Shown here: piece by piece, positions 59,419 to 64,000 of the stretch
Position numbering within the stretch: position 1 is the stretch's first letter
How the letters are laid out: every line of letters starts with the position of its first letter
Assembly (NCBI GenBank): GCA_963402885.1
Contig: OY727095.1
Location: forward strand, 12,839,001 to 12,903,000
Source: Antedon bifida
Taxonomy: Eukaryota > Echinodermata > Crinoidea > Comatulida > Antedonidae
Direction: 5' to 3'
DNA: 64,000 nucleotides
Made by a program: the position numbers and the translations under genes
Notes under the pieces: model-generated
Told to the model about the DNA's origin: nothing
Databases searched by the model: none
The model's input: the letters and a program-made list of their open reading frames with translations, nothing else

Positions 59419-62400
59419 TTGTCAATAATCACAAATTATTTTATATAACACAAAAAGTATGTATGCTAATTGAAAAAGAATAAACAGAATATATTTTGTG
59501 GCTATTACTTAAAATTATTATTATGTATATTTGATATTATGTATCACCAAGAGTCTTATTCTGATGGTTCAGCATTTATTATAACTTTTGTCATTAATTG
59601 GAGACATTTTTCTCGGGACATTTCTATTAAAAAGATACATGTTTCTATTTTGTATGCAACTAAAAGTTAAAAGTAAACAAATATTTTTATTTTACTATAT
59701 TATTTATATATGTGGTGGTGTGTCTATACTCTTTAATGTTATAATTTAACTGCACAATTTTATTATGCTATTTATTACAAGAATTCTTTCTTAGCCTTTA
59801 TAGGTAAAACACTATTTTTTACTTTAATAATTGTGATTGAACCAAAGACGTTTTGAGCCAACATGTGCACTTATCCAGTTAAACCTTGATTATTACAGTA
59901 TTCAATGTAATCAATTGTTTAGGTAAAATGTCACATAGTGTCTATATTTATATAAATATCAGTCAGGGTAACTATTTTCTACTTTGGTGTGTGTGATCCT
60001 TCTAGAGAACTAGTCAGTTTGGGGTTTGAGTAACCCATTTAATTTTTTTTTCTTGATATATAAATTAAATGGAATTTAGTGAGTATGTATTATTCTAATC
60101 AACTTTTACTTTGTTTTTTTTGTCTTTCAAGTTTTTTATGGCTATTATGATATCTTTTTTTTGATGAAGATACTGTACATGCGAGAATGATCGCGAAGGG
60201 TATGCTCTAAATAGATAATATTTCAAAACAGAATAAATTAAAAGCGCCCCCTGGTTTGGTTCATTCGCGAGAACCCGACACAAAAGTTCAATTACGATAA
60301 TATGTGAATTAAAATACGGTAAATTTTATGAGGTCGTAAAAGACGAGGAAAACTGAAAACGCATAGTTCGTGAGACGTACCAATAATATTAATGAATACA
60401 CTAGGCCTTTAGACAATCATATTTATCTCACTATATACTTATTACTAGGTGGTTTAGACTTGTCCCTTTTAATTTGAACATAAAATGTACAGTTAAACAT
60501 TAATAATAGTTCAAAAGGGCAGACACAGGTGTGGGCAATTGCGCATTTTGCGGGGCAGGTCTATCGGTACACATCTTATGGATGGAACTAAAGCGACCAT
60601 CAAGCATAATTGTTTACTGGACGATACAATGTAGAGGAGCAGAAGTGCGCACCATAGTCTACGCTTCAGTGGAATCAACGAATCCACAACAAAGTTTGAG
60701 CATGAAGGAATAAAAGTAATAACTTACCTGTCATTCTTGTCCACACTAATGTTTTCCTATTGGTTAAATCATAAATTCTTTGGATGCTGTTTGGTTTTTA
60801 CAATTTAACACTTTGCGTCTCATAACTATCAGCTCTTGATGTCATAGTATCCTTATTTGTACGAAAATTGACTCCTTTAGATACTCAACTACACGCGTGT
60901 TTCGAGGCTTGAATCTCTGTCAATCAAATAATTTACTGCTTGTAAAATACATTACAATTTTCATGTAGGCCTACTTTGTCAGCATTCCAAACACGGTCAG
61001 ACAAATCGTCAAACTTCGTCTTGTTTTCTTACTTTCGCCCCCTGTACAATAATACAGTAAGCCACCGGTATTGACTATTCGACTCTCCATCCATCAAAAT
61101 GTATTCCTACAAAGTAGGCCTACCACTTGTTGTGGCGGGATATTCAATTATGTTAGTAGCCACGAGGCATGCAGCTCAACCAGGTGTTAATGGCGGATGA
61201 ACTAAATTGCAGTAAATTTGTTAATGTTTAGACCTATCAATGTCTACAAAATATGACCTACTTTTCGAACTAATTCGCTCATGTATGTTACCGGTACAAT
61301 ACCGGTTCTTGAGAACCGGCACTGAGTTGATACATGCATTTCTAAACTCGGCTTTCTTAGATTGTGGCGAGAATCGGGATATTCATTTGTGTTAGTAGCT
61401 ACAGCAGGCTAACTGTCTGATTAGTATGAAATGAAGCCAGCACTAAATGCAGTAATATTTCTTCTTAAATGCTCCAAAGTTTATGATAGGGCGCCTAGCT
61501 TGAATTTATAGACTAGTGACCAAAGTTTTCGGATACATCGATGAGATTAAGTACATTTTTCTGGGCCACCATTTAACATGTTCTCACCTGGTGGTGCACA
61601 CTAAATTCGTTTGTTAGTTCGAATGACAAGTTTTTGCTTAGATGGTGCACGTTTTTGCAACAACGCAATAGAGAATTCCCTTTGTTCTTTTTTGCGTAGA
61701 GCCTTCTAAGGGAGAATATGCTAATTTATCATCTGTATTGTTGTTTAGCATCAATAAAACGAATTTTAATTTGTATTTTAAAAACTGACAACAATTTATA
61801 TTTTGTATCTTGTAAGTTTACCAATTTTTAATAAATGCGCGATCCTTTCTTATTCAGTTGAGCGTTACCACCGAGTACAAATAACACAAAAGCTTCTATT
61901 CATAATAAACATGTTGTAATATGCGCCGTCACTACCTCGAACACAGATGACTTGAATATTAATATTAGCATGGTAATGAATATAATAGTAAAGACAATGT
62001 ATAGTAACATCTGAAGACATTGAAAATTCAACGTTTTCGATTTAGTTCACCTTCTGTTTATTTAAAATGATTTAGTGGTTCCGGCGGAGGTATTATGAGT
62101 GTGGTAATTGTTCCGATGGGGTAGTTTTTTAGAAAGCCTACATCCATTTTTAATAATAGGCCTACTATATACTATATCCCCAACAGCAAATTATGAGAAT
62201 AATAACTGCTGTTTTGTGTAACAGTTGGATGCAGATTGAGATACAAAATAAACACCTACATCGATATACGTGTCATTAAAAATAGAGAAACGTGGAAGCT
62301 ATAATACTGTTCATCTAATAGTTCTGCAAATCTATCGCGTCACGTCGTGATTGGTCAAATTACTTACTTACTGCACAACGTATAACACTTTACGTCGAAA

Positions 62401-63150
62401 CATGTTACGGTAAAAAAAAAAAAAATTACCTCCGCCAAGTCGATTGCGCGCGCGTGTGTTTGTAGGCTTACTCAACAAGTTATTGCCAGATCTTTACCAA
62501 AATATTGAAACCACAGATAGATATGGTCAAGTACCACTCCATTAAATTTTGGAGTCAATCCGGACCAGGATCCCAATTCCGGACCACTTTTTATTATTAT
62601 TTTCAGACCTGCTAGTGTTAAAGATAGATTAGCCTAATTACACTTTACTTTTACAAGATATATACACTATAAGACACAAGAATTTTTAAAATGCCGGGGA
62701 AATGATATGTAGGGGAATTATACTTTAGACGGGTGCCCCTAGCTTGTATTTTCCTTTCACAAGCCAACTTGTTCAATCAGTATATATTTGACTTGTTGAA
62801 TAATTAATACTGTTTGCTTGGTTTCGTAGATAAACAAATAATGATGCATCATTTCACTTATGTTCAGAGCGATTATTGTATCGATTTAAATTGATATTTT
62901 TTCAAAGCATACTATAATATTTAATTAGTCCTCTCGTTGTTGTTTGTGTACATACATTATGTATTCGGTATATTTTGTGTGTTAACAGCTATGATAATAA
63001 TATTATGACATGTTTATTTACCGTTTATGTTACCGTAATTTACCGTGTAGTTAATTTACTCGTATTCTTGGTATATATTCCAGGGGTACAGTAGACTCCA
63101 TTCTTTACGAGATATTGCCTGCTTTTGACGATCAGCTCCGAGATTGTTCA
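59419..63150. other. Intergenic, no gene seen
   Basis: AT-rich. Diverged duplicated block (GGGATATTCA, GTTAGTAGC, GCAGTAA) near 61135-61225 and 61375-61455. An ACCGGT/AACCGG cluster lies at 61289-61320. A MITE D fragment lies at 62335-62390 (GTCGTGATTGGTCAAATTAC). A poly(A) run and (CG)n/(TG)n lie near 62405-62460. No coding exon seen. Confidence 0.45.
60243..60257 (-). promoter_or_regulatory. Strong CTCF-like motif downstream of tetraspanin
   Basis: AGCGCCCCCTGGTTT is nearly the canonical AGCGCCCCCTGGTGG (reverse of the CTCF core). It lies 1.2 kb past the tetraspanin stop codon and could mark a gene boundary. Confidence 0.45.
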
Positions 63151-63299
63151 TAAAGGGTCTTTCACACCTGTTCCGGCACGGAAAATCCAATCGAACGCCA
63201 ATTAAAGTTTCGTTTTCACGCGGCTACGCGCATATCGATTGGCGCATAGCCGCGGGGAGCGTCGTGAAAACGAAACATTAATGTTCGATTCGCCGGAAT
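63149..63299. mobile_element. MITE family B, copy 2 (right end lost)
   Basis: The left end AAAGGGTCTTTCACACCTGT is identical to the 51-kb copy. The interior CGTTTTCACGCGGCTACGCG and GTCGTGAAAACGAAACATT match. It stops after GATTCGCCGGAATATG without the right terminal repeat. Confidence 0.8.
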
Positions 63300-63316
63300 A
63301 TGTACATATACAGTAA

Positions 63317-63470
63317 TTAAAGTTTTGTTACCACTTGGACGCAACGAAGGACGAAAGCAATTTTGTTATATCACGACGCATGCGATGGATCATCCGAACG
63401 CTTGTGATTGGTCAACTCAATTTCGTTGCGCCAACGTCGTTTCGTTACGTCCAACAGGAACCAAGCTTTA
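63317..63470. mobile_element. MITE family D, copy 3
   Basis: Starts TTAAAGTTTTGTTACCACTT, then GGACGCAACG; ends CGTCCAACAGGAACCAAGC then TTTA. The interior has CGATGGATCATCCGAACGCT and TTGTGATTGGTCAAC. Abuts copy 4 directly. Confidence 0.75.
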
Positions 63471-63634
63471 TGCTTGGATCCCACTAGAGACGCAACACAA
63501 CGACGTAACGCAACGTAAGGGATTTGACCAATCACAAGCGATGGATTATTCTAACTGTCGCTTGTCATTGGTCAACTCGCTTGCGTTGCGTCTACGTAAT
63601 TCTTACGTTGCGTCCAAGTGGGAACCAAGCTTTA
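63467..63634. mobile_element. MITE family D, copy 4
   Basis: GCTTGGATCCCACTAGAGAC at the left and TTGCGTCCAAGTGGGAACCA then AGCTTTA at the right form the family terminal repeat. Inside are ACCAATCACAAGCGATGGAT and TTGTCATTGGTCAAC. The tandem pair produces an open frame across both (63325-63675) that is not a gene. Confidence 0.8.
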
Positions 63635-64000
63635 GGGAAAATCTGATTCAACGCCGAATGCGTGTACAATATTGAATATAATAACAATATCTTCAATTTG
63701 CACATGGGGATTGTTTTTATACAGGGAAGTAATACACTCTTGCATTTATCGAGGACGTGGGTTCGAATGATAAAACTAGAATATACTTTTATTGTTCTAT
63801 CTATATACAGTACTGTATATAGAATGAAGAAATATATTTAAAAAAATACAAACATGAAGCCACTGGAGAATCAGTGTGTTGTATCAAAAGATTAAAAATG
63901 TATTATACAGTATCATCCAGGCATTTACATACAACAAACAAGCAATTTACCTATCAATTTGATAATGAAACACTTTCTTGTTTTCGAAACAAAACAAATT
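63635..64000. other. Window end, no gene seen
   Basis: AT-rich. GTGGGTTCGAATG at about 63760 resembles a pol III box B, perhaps a SINE fragment; nothing else is supported. Confidence 0.35.

Noticed and set aside
63325-63675. 116-residue plus-strand frame
   Set aside because: Lies entirely across two abutting MITE D copies; its apparent codons are the terminal repeats.

Overview
The window is eukaryotic, AT-rich and repeat-dense. It carries five intron-containing or compact metazoan genes with clean GT-AG splice sites. The gene set (an EGR zinc-finger factor, ADO, AS3MT, mitochondrial creatine kinase, a TspanC8 tetraspanin), the very frequent palindrome TAGGCCTA and many short TTAA-flanked foldback elements fit a marine deuterostome invertebrate. 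An echinoderm is my best guess, but this is an inference and no species is proven. I see no bacterial-type operons, CRISPR arrays, rRNA or intact tRNA genes.

Layout. 1-10.8 kb: no recognisable gene; a MITE, a tRNA-derived SINE, a coding-like Pro-Tyr-Gly-Gln repeat and diffuse tandem repeats. 10.87-14.4 kb (+): a two-exon EGR immediate-early transcription factor whose upstream DNA holds two perfect CRE sites and a perfect CArG box. 14.4-38.6 kb: a long accessory stretch of MITEs, SINEs, minisatellites, a seven-unit 85-bp satellite, two-copy tandem duplications and LINE remnants, with two weak small-ORF or promoter candidates (29.5 and 32.4 kb). 38.64-39.37 kb (-): single-exon ADO, a thiol dioxygenase. 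39.86-41.14 kb: a strongly C-poor (+ strand) segment that may be an antisense or divergent non-coding transcript. 41.37-45.30 kb (-): eight-exon AS3MT, arsenite methyltransferase. 48.33-53.31 kb (+): seven-exon mitochondrial creatine kinase. 53.87-59.04 kb (+): a TspanC8-type tetraspanin starting only about 0.5 kb after the creatine kinase poly(A) signal. 59-64 kb: no gene seen, several MITEs.

The most interesting observation is in the tetraspanin. Two separate 75-bp exons, same phase and same length, each encode a complete version of transmembrane helix 3. Only one can fit in a four-helix protein, so they look like a mutually exclusive alternative-exon pair. The genes do not form one pathway. 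ADO (oxygen-dependent thiol oxidation) and AS3MT (thiol-dependent arsenic methylation) are same-strand neighbours that both touch thiol and redox chemistry, which may be chance. Four different MITE families here all sit in TTAA targets, suggesting that piggyBac-like mobilisation dominated recent small-element activity.
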